In this document: positions 16,361 through 27,072 of the stretch, one piece after another
Numbering within the stretch: the first letter of the stretch is position 1
Layout: the number at the start of each line of letters is the position of its first letter
Assembly (NCBI GenBank): GCA_944387635.1
Contig: CALXFT010000018.1
Location: 1-37,115, forward strand
Direction of reading: 5' to 3'
Length of the DNA stretch: 37,115 nucleotides
Source: an uncultured Oscillospiraceae bacterium
GTDB lineage: Bacteria > Bacillota > Clostridia > Oscillospirales > Oscillospiraceae
The notes under the pieces: generated by a model
What the model was told of the DNA's origin: nothing
Databases searched by the model: none
What the model saw: only the letters and a program-made list of their open reading frames with translations
Position numbers and translations under genes: made by a program

Positions 16361-18352
16361 ATGAACACCATACTTGACCGTTGCCCGGACGCGCTGCTGG
16401 AGCAGAGCATCCCCGGTTTTCATCAGTATATCCTCACCCCTCCGGCCCGGCTGGCCTATGTCAGCGGGAATCTGTGCCGGCTGCTCCAGGTCTCCCGGGA
16501 GGAGCTGATGACCGGCGGCTATGACCAGCGGGTCCACCCCAAGGACCGGGAGGAGTATCTGTCTTCCCTGGGCCGGATCACCGAACCCGGAACCCGGATT
16601 CTGACCTACCGCCTGGTCAAAGGCGACGGCACCGTGTGCCACGTGGAAGACACCCTGACCTGCCGCCTTCTGGAGGACGGGACCCTGGTGGCCGACTCCG
16701 TCCTGTGCGACATCACCCGCGTGCAGGAGCAGACCACCGACCTGCGCTTCCTCAACGACACCATCCCCTGCGGCTTTCTCAAATACACCTGCGAGCCCCA
16801 GCCCAGGGTCACCTTCCTCAACGACCGCATGCGTCAGATCCTGCGTCTGCCCACGGACCCCTCCGCCGGCCCGTCTCTGGAGCGGATGTACCGGGACAAC
16901 CTGTACCTGCTGATCCCGCCGGGGGAGCGGCAGCGCATGGCCAAGTACCTGGACCGGGTCTACCGCCGGGGCAAGCCCATTGCCGGCGAGATCTCCGTCC
17001 TGCGCTGCGACGGCACCAAGGCCCGGCTCTTCGGCTGGGTGGTCAAGAGCACGGACCCCCGGGGCGGCGAGGAATTTCAGAGCGTCTGCATCGACATGAC
17101 CGGCCGCTATCAGGAGCGTCAGGCCGCCCAGACCCAGCGGTATCTCAAAGCCCTGACCGATGTATACGACCACATCTTTGAATACGAGCTGACCGGCGGC
17201 GCCGCCAAGTGCCTCTACGCCGGGGACCATCCCACCCTGCGCTGGATCGAGAACCTGTCCATGCCCTTTGAGGAGCTCACCGAGCGATGGCTGGAGGAGA
17301 CCGTGTGTCCCGAGGACTTGGACCGGGTCCGGGAGACCTTGGGACAGTTCTTCCGCCGGTTCGACCAGGGGCAGGATGCGGACGCCCGGCCTCTGGAGCT
17401 GTCCTTCCGGGCCAGGGACACCGACGCCCAGGAGCTGTACAGCTGCCTGCTCCTGAACATGGAGGCCTCCACCTTCTGGCTGTGCTGCCGCCGGATCTCC
17501 GCCCAGGCGGAAGTGGATCAGCTGCGCAGCGAGAACACCAACCTGAAGGAGAACCTCCAGGAGCTGGTCACCCGGTTCACCGACGGCCTGGCGGCCTTCG
17601 AGGTCCGCGGCGGGTTGGTGACGCCTCTGTACGTCAGCGACAACGTGTGTCAGTTCTTCGGCTTCACCAAGGAGGAGTGGCTGCCCATGATGCGCCGTGC
17701 CACGCCTCTGCGCAGCTTCGTGGCCCGCAGCGAGGCCTCCTACGGCGACTTCCTGGAGCTGCTGGAGGACGGGGAGCGGGAATTTTCCTACTTTGACCTG
17801 TCCACCCGGCAGGAGCGGCGGATCAAGGCCATCTGCTCCCGGAAGTCCCCGGACAGCAGCTCGGTATTTTACGTCATGCTCTACAACATGGCCCCGGAGG
17901 AGACCCCGCCTCCCGCCGCCGACCATCCCCCGGTGACCATCCGGACCTTCGGCTATTTCGATGTGTTCGTGGGCCAGAAGCCCATTGCCTTCCGCAACAA
18001 GAAGTCCAAGGAGCTGCTGGCCCTGCTGGTGGACCGGCAGGGCGGCTTCGTCACCTCGGAGGAGGCCATCGCCTTTCTGTGGGAGGATGAACCGGCCAGC
18101 CCCGTAACCCTGGCCCGATACCGGAAAGTGGCCCTGCGGCTGAAAAACATTCTGGAGGAGTACGGCATTTCCGACATTCTGGAATCCGTGGACGGCAAGC
18201 GCCGGATCGACCCGGAACGGGTCCACTGCGATCTGTACGACTACCTCACCGGCAAACCCGAATACGCCCAGCTGTTCAAGGGCAGCTATCTGACCAACTA
18301 CAGCTGGGGCGAGACCACCCTGGCCGCCCTGACGGGAGACTTCCTGACCTGA
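16361..18352 (+). CDS. Multi-PAS one-component transcription regulator with C-terminal winged helix
   Basis: 663 residues with no membrane segment. Four PAS-like sensor modules can be made out by repeated pattern. They lie at about 14-120 (with YVSGNLCRLLQVSREEL and HPKDREEYL), 128-250 (VTFLNDRMRQILRLP), 258-400 (more diverged), and 425-530 (YVSDNVCQFFGFTKEEW), the last after a short coiled coil. The C-terminal 110 residues begin VTIRTFGYFDVFVG and continue with NKKSKELLALLVDRQGGFVTSEEA. This is an OmpR/BTAD-type winged helix like that of SARP activators. No receiver or kinase domain is present, so it should be a single-protein ligand-to-DNA switch. ATG 16361 has AGGAGGG. Ligand and targets are unknown. 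Confidence 0.75.
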   Translation: MNTILDRCPDALLEQSIPGFHQYILTPPARLAYVSGNLCRLLQVSREELMTGGYDQRVHPKDREEYLSSLGRITEPGTRILTYRLVKGDGTVCHVEDTLTCRLLEDGTLVADSVLCDITRVQEQTTDLRFLNDTIPCGFLKYTCEPQPRVTFLNDRMRQILRLPTDPSAGPSLERMYRDNLYLLIPPGERQRMAKYLDRVYRRGKPIAGEISVLRCDGTKARLFGWVVKSTDPRGGEEFQSVCIDMTGRYQERQAAQTQRYLKALTDVYDHIFEYELTGGAAKCLYAGDHPTLRWIENLSMPFEELTERWLEETVCPEDLDRVRETLGQFFRRFDQGQDADARPLELSFRARDTDAQELYSCLLLNMEASTFWLCCRRISAQAEVDQLRSENTNLKENLQELVTRFTDGLAAFEVRGGLVTPLYVSDNVCQFFGFTKEEWLPMMRRATPLRSFVARSEASYGDFLELLEDGEREFSYFDLSTRQERRIKAICSRKSPDSSSVFYVMLYNMAPEETPPPAADHPPVTIRTFGYFDVFVGQKPIAFRNKKSKELLALLVDRQGGFVTSEEAIAFLWEDEPASPVTLARYRKVALRLKNILEEYGISDILESVDGKRRIDPERVHCDLYDYLTGKPEYAQLFKGSYLTNYSWGETTLAALTGDFLT

Positions 18353-18406
18353 GGCCCCTTCCGGAGAAGGGCCGGGGGCGTCGGTTCTTTCCTTGCGGCG
18401 AACAAA

Positions 18407-18447
18407 GAGGCACAGACCAAATTCAGGTCTCTGCCTCAAGTTTTTTT
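18407..18447 (+). terminator. Terminator of the PAS regulator gene
   Basis: GAGGCACAGACC pairs with GGTCTCTGCCTC (one mismatch) around a 6-base loop, followed by AAG and seven T. Confidence 0.9.
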
Positions 18448-18473
18448 GCTCAGCCACCTGGCCGCCGGGGCTT

Positions 18474-18720
18474 CTTGGCTCTCCTTTTAAGGAGAGCTGG
18501 CACCGGCGACGCAGGAGCCGGTGACTGAGAGGTCCTTACCGCACTTACTTTTTCCTGAAATGCTGAGGAAAAAGTAAGTGCTCCCCGCCCCCTCTCAGTC
18601 AAAAATCAGAGATTTTTGACAGCTGCCCGCTGCGGCGGGCCCGGTCGCGGCTCTGACGCTCCACCGGAGCGTCATTCACTCCCGCGACTGCGCTTCGCTT
18701 ACCCCGTGGGGGAGCCAAGG
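18474..18720. repeat. Composite palindromic (MITE-like) repeat, copy 2 (most intact)
   Basis: The outer ends are CTTGGCTCTCC and GGGGGAGCCAAGG. Inside the left end lie GGAGAGCTGGC, a GCCGGTGACTGAGAGG arm, and a perfect 16-bp palindrome (GCACTTACTTTTTCCT, 18541-18556, with its complement at 18566-18581). A CCCTCTCAGTC arm with a TCAAAAATC palindrome follows. No ORF. It sits just past the carB stop codon. Confidence 0.85.
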
Positions 18721-18726
18721 CCGGGC

Positions 18727-21700
18727 TCAATTTCTCCTGTCGATGGGAGCCACGGTCAATGTGGTCTCCTCCAGCACGTCCAGGAGCACCCGGACCGTGT
18801 CCAGGGATGTGAGCATGGTCACGTTGTTCTCAATGGCCCAGCGGCGGATGGCCGCGCCGTCCTCATAGTGGACCCCGGAGAGGATGGCCCGGGTGCAGAT
18901 CACATAGCTGACGTATCCGGCCCGGACGGCGTCCAGGATCTCCTGGCTGCCCTCGCTGAGCTTCCGGCGCAGACGGGTCCGGATGCCGTGCTCCTTCAGG
19001 AACACCGCCGTACCCACCGTGGCCTCAATGTTGAAGCCCAGGTCGAAGAACCGGCGGATCAGAGGCAGGGCCTCGGCCTTGTCCTCGTCGGCCAGAGTTA
19101 CGATGACCGTACCGTAGTTTTGCAGCTTCATGCCCGAGGCCGCCATGGCCTTGTACATGGCCCGGTGGAGCTTCCTGTCGCAGCCGATGGCCTCGCCGGT
19201 GGACTTCATCTCCGGGGACAGAAAGGCGTCCATGCCCCGCAGCTTGGAGAAGGAGAAGGCCGGGACCTTCACATAGCAGCGCTTCTTCTCCTGGGGGTAC
19301 AGGTCCAGTATGCCCTGGTCCTTCAGGCTCACCCCCAGCATGACCCGTGTGGCGATGTCCGCCAGGGGGCAGCCTGTGGCCTTGGACAGGAAGGGTACCG
19401 TCCGGGAGGACCGGGGGTTGACCTCGATGATGTATACATTGTCCTTCTCATCCACAATGAACTGGATGTTGTAAAGGCCCACGATGCCGATGCCCAGACC
19501 CAGCTTCCGGGTGTACTCCAGAATCCTGCCCTTGACCTTCGGGCTGATGCTGTAGGAGGGGTAGACGGAGATGGAGTCGCCGGAGTGGACGCCGGTGCGC
19601 TCCACCAGCTCCATAATGCCGGGGACGAACACCTGCCGCCCGTCGCAGACCGCGTCCACCTCCACCTCCTTGCCCCGGATGTAGTGGTCCACCAGCACCG
19701 GCCGGTCCTCGTCGATTGCCGCGGCGTTCTTCAGATAGTGCTTCAGATGCTCGGGCTTGGCCACGATCCGCATGGCCCGGCCCCCCAGGACGAAGCTGGG
19801 CCGCACCAGCACCGGATAGCCGATCTCCTCCGCCGCCGCCAGGCCGTCGGGAATGTTGGTCACCGCCCGGCCCTGGGGCTGGGGAATGTTCAGGGAGGCC
19901 AGGAGCTTTTCGAAGGCGTCCCGGTTCTCTGCCCGGTCGATGGCGTTCTGGTCCGTGCCGATGATGGGCACCCCCCGCTCCGCCAGAGGCTGGGCCAGGT
20001 TGATGGCGGTCTGACCGCCCAAGGTGGCGATGACCCCCTGGGGCTTCTCCAGGGCGATGATGTTCATCACGTCCTCCACGCACAGAGGCTCAAAGTAGAG
20101 CTTGTCCGAGCAGGTGTAGTCCGTGGACACGGTCTCGGGGTTGTTGTTGACGATGATGGCCTCATAGCCCGAGGCCCGGATGGTCTGCACCGCGTGGACC
20201 GTGGAGTAGTCGAACTCCACGCCCTGTCCGATGCGGATGGGGCCGGAGCCCAGGACCAGGATCTTCTTTTTCTCCGAGACCACGGACTCGTTCTCCCGGG
20301 CGTAGGTGGAGTAGAAGTTGGGAATGTAGCTGTCAAATTCCGAGGCGCAGGTGTCGATCATCTTATACACGGGCATAATGCCCTTCTCCTCCCGGGTCCG
20401 GCAGATCTCCAGCTCCGTTTTTCCCCAGCGAAGGCCGATCTCCTTGTCGGAAAAGCCCAGCTTCTTGGCCTCCCTCAGGACCTGCTCGTCGCCGGGGTGG
20501 GCGGTCAGGCAGTTTTCCATTTCCACAATGCGGCGCAGCTTGTCCAGGAAGAAGGGGTCGATGGCCGTGGCGGCGGCAATGTCCGCCATGGGACAGCCCA
20601 GGCGCAGCAGCTGGGCAATGGCCCAGATCCGGTCGTCGGTGCCGGTGCGGACGTAGGCCAGCAGCGCCTCCCGGGACATTTCGTCAAACTTGGGGCTGCG
20701 CAGATGGTGCAGCCCGATCTCCAGGGACCGGACGCCCTTGAGCAGGCTCTCTTCAAAGGACCGGCCGATGCTCATGACCTCGCCGGTGGCCTTCATCTGG
20801 GTGCCCAGGGTGTTGCTGGCGTCGGTGAACTTGTCGAAGGGGAACCGGGGCAGCTTTGTGACCACATAGTCCAGGGTTGGCTCAAAGGCCGCCGGGGTGT
20901 TGGCAATGGGGATCTCGTCCAGGGTCATGCCCACGCCGATCTTGGCGCAGACCCGGGCGATGGGGTAGCCGCTGGCCTTGGAGGCCAGGGCCGAGGACCG
21001 GGAGACCCGGGGGTTGACCTCAATGAGATAGTATTGGAAGGACCTGGGGTCCAGGGCGAACTGAACGTTGCAGCCCCCCTGGATCTTCAGAGCCCGGATG
21101 ATCTTCAGGGCGCTGCGCCGCAGCATGTGGTACTCCTTGTTGGTCAAGGTCTGGGAGGGGCAGACCACAATGGAGTCGCCGGTGTGGATGCCCACGGGGT
21201 CCAGATTCTCCATGTTGCAGATGGTGATGGCCGTGTCGTTGGCGTCGCGCATGACCTCGTACTCGATCTCCTTGAAGCCCCGGACGCTCTTCTCGATCAG
21301 GACCTGGCGGACGGGGGACAGGGCCAGGGCGTTCTTCATCAGCGCCAGCAGCTGGGCCTCGTTGTCGGCGAAGCCGCCGCCGGTGCCGCCCAGGGTAAAG
21401 GCCGGCCGCAGAACCACGGGATAACCGATCCGCCGGGCCGCGGCGGCGCCCTCTTCCTCGGAGGTGGCAATGTCCGACGGCAGCACCGGCTCGCCCAGCT
21501 CCTGGCACAGCTCCTTGAACAGCTCCCGGTCCTCCGCCCGCCGGATGCTCTGGCTCGGGGTACCCAGAAGCTCCACCCGGCACTCGGCCAGGACGCCCTT
21601 CCGCTCCAGCTCCATGGCCAGGTTCAGTCCCGTCTGGCCGCCGATGCCGGGCAGGATGGCGTCGGGCCGCTCATAGCGGATGATCTTGGCCATGTATTCC

Positions 21701-21912
21701 AGGGTCAGAGGCTCCATATACACCTTATCGGCGATGCTGGTGTCGGTCATGATGGTGGCGGGATTGGAGTTGCACAGAATGACCTCGTACCCCTCCTCCT
21801 TCAGGGCCAGGCAGGCCTGGGTGCCTGCGTAGTCGAACTCCGCCGCCTGGCCGATGACGATGGGGCCGGAGCCGATGACCAGCACTTTCCGGATATCCGT
21901 TCTCTTAGGCAT
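18727..21912 (-). CDS. carB: Carbamoyl phosphate synthase large subunit
   Basis: 1061 residues, the usual length. Two homologous carboxyphosphate/carbamate ATP-grasp halves are seen. Each opens with a KxLxLGSGPIxIGQ-type segment ([21 protein letters not shown] at the start, [20 protein letters not shown] near 555) and carries [10 protein letters not shown]-type or [10 protein letters not shown]-type loops. The C-terminal MGS-like allosteric domain includes [11 protein letters not shown] and ends in APIDRRN. With CarA it makes carbamoyl phosphate for pyrimidines and arginine. ATG 21912 overlaps carA by 8 bases, so the subunits are translationally coupled. A longer upstream frame is just carA read out of frame. 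Confidence 0.97.
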   Translation of the reverse strand: MPKRTDIRKVLVIGSGPIVIGQAAEFDYAGTQACLALKEEGYEVILCNSNPATIMTDTSIADKVYMEPLTLEYMAKIIRYERPDAILPGIGGQTGLNLAMELERKGVLAECRVELLGTPSQSIRRAEDRELFKELCQELGEPVLPSDIATSEEEGAAAARRIGYPVVLRPAFTLGGTGGGFADNEAQLLALMKNALALSPVRQVLIEKSVRGFKEIEYEVMRDANDTAITICNMENLDPVGIHTGDSIVVCPSQTLTNKEYHMLRRSALKIIRALKIQGGCNVQFALDPRSFQYYLIEVNPRVSRSSALASKASGYPIARVCAKIGVGMTLDEIPIANTPAAFEPTLDYVVTKLPRFPFDKFTDASNTLGTQMKATGEVMSIGRSFEESLLKGVRSLEIGLHHLRSPKFDEMSREALLAYVRTGTDDRIWAIAQLLRLGCPMADIAAATAIDPFFLDKLRRIVEMENCLTAHPGDEQVLREAKKLGFSDKEIGLRWGKTELEICRTREEKGIMPVYKMIDTCASEFDSYIPNFYSTYARENESVVSEKKKILVLGSGPIRIGQGVEFDYSTVHAVQTIRASGYEAIIVNNNPETVSTDYTCSDKLYFEPLCVEDVMNIIALEKPQGVIATLGGQTAINLAQPLAERGVPIIGTDQNAIDRAENRDAFEKLLASLNIPQPQGRAVTNIPDGLAAAEEIGYPVLVRPSFVLGGRAMRIVAKPEHLKHYLKNAAAIDEDRPVLVDHYIRGKEVEVDAVCDGRQVFVPGIMELVERTGVHSGDSISVYPSYSISPKVKGRILEYTRKLGLGIGIVGLYNIQFIVDEKDNVYIIEVNPRSSRTVPFLSKATGCPLADIATRVMLGVSLKDQGILDLYPQEKKRCYVKVPAFSFSKLRGMDAFLSPEMKSTGEAIGCDRKLHRAMYKAMAASGMKLQNYGTVIVTLADEDKAEALPLIRRFFDLGFNIEATVGTAVFLKEHGIRTRLRRKLSEGSQEILDAVRAGYVSYVICTRAILSGVHYEDGAAIRRWAIENNVTMLTSLDTVRVLLDVLEETTLTVAPIDRRN

Positions 21913-23002
21913 GGTTCTTTCCCTCCTCCATCCACTCCAGGAACCGGTCAAACAGGTATTCGCTGTCCTCCGGCCCCGGAGCGCTTTCCGGGTGGTACTG
22001 CACGGAGAAGACCCGGTCTTTCTCACAGCGGACTCCTTCCACGGTGTTGTCCAGCAGGTTGACATGGGTGACGGTCAGGTCCGTGTCCGCCAGGCTGCGG
22101 GCGTCCACGGCGTAGGAGTGGTTCTGGGCGGTGATCTCGATCTTCCCGGTTTCCAGGTTCCGGACCGGATGGTTGCCGCCCCGGTGTCCGAACTTCAGCT
22201 TGTAGACGCTGCCGCCGTAGGCCAGGCAGATCAGCTGGTGGCCCAGGCAGATGCCGAAAATGGGGTACTTCCCCCGCAGCTGCCTGACGGCGGCAATGAC
22301 CTGGGGCACGTCCCTGGGATCTCCCGGGCCGTTGGACAGGAAGACGCCGTCGGGGGCCAGGGCCTGGATCTGACGGGCCGTCACGTCATAGGGCAGCACG
22401 GTCACGGAGCAGCCCCGTTGGTTCAGGCAGCGGACGATGTTCTCCTTCATGCCGCAGTCAATGGCCGCCACATGGAATCTGGCGTTCTCCGCCGGGGCCT
22501 CCCGCCGGGCCTTCACCGAGACCCGGGAAACCGCGTCCCTGGGCAGCCGGGCGGCCCGGAGCTTCGCCGCCCCCGCCTGGGCGGAGGTCTCCAGGCCGGT
22601 AATCAGGACCTTCCGGCTGCCCAGGTCCCGGATGGACCGGGTCAGGCACCGGGTGTCCACGCCGCTGACGCCGGGGATGCCGTACCGGGCCATGACCTGG
22701 CCCAGGGTCTGGGTGCTGCGGAAGTTGGAGGGGTGGTCGTTGTACTCCCCCACGATCATGGCCCCGATGGTGGGGACCGCCGTCTCATAGTCGTCCTCCG
22801 CCATGCCGTAGCTGCCGATCAGGGGGTAGGTCATCACCACCGCCTGGTATGTATAGGAGGGGTCGGACAGGATCTGCTGGTATCCGGCCATGGAGGTGTT
22901 GAAGACGATTTCGCAGATCCGCTCCTCCACCGCTCCGAAGGAGAAGCCCAGGTACTCCGTCCCGTCCTCAAAGATCAGCTTGCGGTCGTAGTTCTTTACC
23001 AT
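21905..23002 (-). CDS. carA: Carbamoyl phosphate synthase small (glutaminase) subunit
   Basis: 365 residues. The N-terminal CPSase_sm_chain domain ([34 protein letters not shown]) is followed by a class I glutamine amidotransferase. Its nucleophile Cys252 is in FGICLGHQL and His337 and Glu339 are in [10 protein letters not shown]. It hydrolyses glutamine and channels ammonia to CarB. ATG 23002 (MVKNYDRK) is chosen because AGGGAGA lies 7-8 bases upstream. An in-frame ATG at 23074 would add 24 residues unlike the family. It lies 78 bases downstream of pyrG. Confidence 0.96.
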   Translation of the reverse strand: MVKNYDRKLIFEDGTEYLGFSFGAVEERICEIVFNTSMAGYQQILSDPSYTYQAVVMTYPLIGSYGMAEDDYETAVPTIGAMIVGEYNDHPSNFRSTQTLGQVMARYGIPGVSGVDTRCLTRSIRDLGSRKVLITGLETSAQAGAAKLRAARLPRDAVSRVSVKARREAPAENARFHVAAIDCGMKENIVRCLNQRGCSVTVLPYDVTARQIQALAPDGVFLSNGPGDPRDVPQVIAAVRQLRGKYPIFGICLGHQLICLAYGGSVYKLKFGHRGGNHPVRNLETGKIEITAQNHSYAVDARSLADTDLTVTHVNLLDNTVEGVRCEKDRVFSVQYHPESAPGPEDSEYLFDRFLEWMEEGKNHA

Positions 23003-23080
23003 ATCTGTCTCCCTTACGCGTTTGGTTTTGGCAGGGCCGGGGGGCAATGGCCCCGAAGACGCCGCATTCTTCATGGATGC

Positions 23081-25000
<1,920 letters not shown>

Positions 25001-25076
25001 TCATTCTCTGCGCCTTTACCGGCCACACAGAAAGAGCGAATCTGCCGCCGGTGCGTGGGCGTATCCAACTGCTCGC

Positions 25077-25113
25077 GAAAACCCCAGGGGCAGAAATTGC
25101 CTCTGGGATTTTC
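25077..25113 (-). terminator. Probable terminator of asnB
   Basis: On the minus strand GAAAATCCCAG pairs with CTGGGGTTTTC (one mismatch), with an inner GGCA/TGCC stem. A T-run is included in the 3' arm, 10 bases past the stop codon. Confidence 0.5.
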
Positions 25114-25122
25114 GGAATCCGC

Positions 25123-26703
25123 TTATTTTCCGCTGTCGCCGTAGTTGGACAGCACACGGGCGGAGGGGTCGTTGACGTCGCAGCCTTCCCAGGACTTGTT
25201 GGGCATCCAGAAGTCCGCCACCATTTCCGCCTGGCCGGGATAGTACTTCTCGAAGATCTCCCGGTAGAGCAGGGACTCCTTGGTGAAGGGCCGGGCAAAG
25301 TCGTATTTGCTCCGCAGAGCCTGGTATTCGCCGTCGGTATAGCGGCTTTCGGCGTAGGCCTTCAGGTGATCCACCATGGAGTGGCCCACGGCGTCGGAGA
25401 AGGCCGCCTTCTCCCGCCACAGGATCTCGCCGGGCAGGTAGCCCAGGCCCTCGAAGGCGTGGCGCAGCAGGTACTTGCCCTTGCCGTAGGTGTTGACCTT
25501 CAGCTTCGGATCTACGGCCATGACATAGGCGGCAAAGTCCAGATCGCCGAAGGGGACCCTGGCCTCCAGGGAGTTGACGCTGATGCACCGGTCCGCCCGG
25601 AGCACGTCGTACATGTGCAGCTCCCGGACCCGCTTCCGCGCCTCCTCCTGGAAGGCCTCGGGGCTGGGGGCGAAGTCCGTGTACTTATAGCCGAACAGCT
25701 CGTCGGAAATCTCGCCGGTGAGCAGGACCCGGATGTCCGTGGTCTCGTGGATGGCCTTGCAGACCAGGTACATGCCCACGCTGGCCCGGATGGTGGTGAT
25801 GTCGTAGGTACCCAGAAGCTCCACCACGGTCTCCAGGGAGTCCAGGACCATGTCTTTGCTGATGATGATCTCCCGGTGGTCGCTGCCGATGTAGTCCGCC
25901 GCCTGCCTGGCGTACTTTAGGTCGATGGCGTCCTCGCGCATGCCGATGGCAAAGGTCCGGATGGGAACCGGGCTCTCCTTGGCGGCGATGGCGCAGACCA
26001 GGGAGGAGTCCAGCCCGCCGGAGAGGAGGAAGCCCACCTTCACGTCGGCCACCAGCCGCTTCCGCACGCCCCGGATCAGCTTCTCCCGGATGCTGCGGCA
26101 CACGGTTTGAAGATCGTCGGGCAGGACCTTCTCCACCCGGGTCACGTCCCGGTAGGGGATGAATTTTCCGTCTCGGTAGTAATGCCCCGGCGGGAAGGGC
26201 AGAATCCTGCCCACCAGGCCCACCAGGTTCTTTGGCTCGCTGGCGAAGACAATGGCGCCGTCCTCGTCATAGCCGTAGTACAGAGGCCGGATGCCGATGG
26301 GGTCCCGGGCGGCGATGTACTGTTTTTTCTCACCGTCGTAGAGGATCAGGGCGAACTCGGCGTCCAGCATGGCAAACATATCCACGCCGTACTCCCTGTA
26401 AAGGGGCAGCAGGATTTCACAGTCCGATTCGCTGTGAAAGGCATACTTCCCGGAAAGCTCCGCCTTGATTTTCTCAAAGCCGTATATCTCGCCGTTGCAG
26501 ACCAGATAGCTGCCGTCCAGGTAAAACGGCTGCATGCCCTCCGGGTGCAGCCCCATGATGGACAGCCGGTGGAAGCCCAGCAGCCCATCCCCGGTGTCCA
26601 CGATCTTGCTGTCGTCCGGGCCACGGGACTTGGTCCTGCGGAACCCGGCCTGAAAAGCGTCAATGGCAGCGGCGCCGCTGCAGTAACCCATAATAGAACA
26701 CAT
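25123..26703 (-). CDS. asnB: Asparagine synthetase (glutamine-hydrolysing)
   Basis: 526 residues. The Ntn-type class II glutaminase domain begins with Cys2 (MCSIMGYCSG), exposed after Met removal. It shows RGPDDSK, LGFHRLSIMG, CNGEIY and the SESDCEILL loop. The C-terminal synthetase has the PP-loop SGGLDSS (228-234) for AMP formation on aspartate. It makes asparagine from aspartate, ATP and glutamine. The 526-residue length is typical of the AsnB form. A GGAGGGG ribosome site precedes the ATG. An Asn-specific T-box lies directly upstream, an independent sign of the function. glnN lies immediately upstream of the T-box on the same strand. Confidence 0.96.
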   Translation of the reverse strand: MCSIMGYCSGAAAIDAFQAGFRRTKSRGPDDSKIVDTGDGLLGFHRLSIMGLHPEGMQPFYLDGSYLVCNGEIYGFEKIKAELSGKYAFHSESDCEILLPLYREYGVDMFAMLDAEFALILYDGEKKQYIAARDPIGIRPLYYGYDEDGAIVFASEPKNLVGLVGRILPFPPGHYYRDGKFIPYRDVTRVEKVLPDDLQTVCRSIREKLIRGVRKRLVADVKVGFLLSGGLDSSLVCAIAAKESPVPIRTFAIGMREDAIDLKYARQAADYIGSDHREIIISKDMVLDSLETVVELLGTYDITTIRASVGMYLVCKAIHETTDIRVLLTGEISDELFGYKYTDFAPSPEAFQEEARKRVRELHMYDVLRADRCISVNSLEARVPFGDLDFAAYVMAVDPKLKVNTYGKGKYLLRHAFEGLGYLPGEILWREKAAFSDAVGHSMVDHLKAYAESRYTDGEYQALRSKYDFARPFTKESLLYREIFEKYYPGQAEMVADFWMPNKSWEGCDVNDPSARVLSNYGDSGK

Positions 26704-26725
26704 ACCATTCCCCTCCGGAAATTTT

Positions 26726-27043
26726 TTGATTCAGCATCCTATAGGGCGAGTGCTGTCCCCGCGGTACCACCTATATTTGTTCTCCGCTTCCGGGCGGAAG
26801 CTTTGTCAACTGACGTATGACTCCACGGCGCACCTACTGAAGGGTTGGTTCCGGCGGGACGGAGCCGAAACCGGGAAGGACAAATTCGCGGCCCCGCCCC
26901 GTGGTTCCCTTGTTCAGATTGCGGCTCGACAGGTGTTCTTCCTCCGGGGCCTCCGGGCGGCTTCCACCGTCCCGCCCTCTCTGACGGAGGCTGTTCCGGA
27001 ATACTTTTCCTGTCTCAGGCGCCTTTATGATTTATCGTCGCTC
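26726..27043 (-). promoter_or_regulatory. T-box riboswitch, asparagine-specific
   Basis: On the minus strand the hallmark T-box sequence AGGTGGTACCGCGG (26759-26772) is preceded by a stem I region. That region has AGAGAGGG and GGTGGAAG elements, and the stem III hairpin GCTTCC...GGAAGC lies between. In the specifier loop, AAG-AAC-A followed by CCTGTCGAGC (26935-26937 for AAC) gives an AAC asparagine codon with the usual following purine. Uncharged tRNA-Asn pairing should raise asnB expression. The 3' pairing partner of the antiterminator is CTCGCCCT (about 26740-26750). An ordinary U-tract terminator is not evident after it. Confidence 0.88.
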
Positions 27044-27072
27044 CCCGGGCCTTCCCATGGCAGGCCGCCGCG

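Noticed and set aside
18616-22062. A very long plus-strand open frame opposite carB/carA (and similar long frames opposite secA, glnN, asnB, the DUF1576 gene and the GOGAT genes)
   Set aside because: These are antisense shadows produced by GC-rich codon use. They lack ribosome sites, are extremely rich in Gly/Ala/Val/His/Gln/Leu, and resemble no family, whereas the opposite strand encodes clear full-length proteins.
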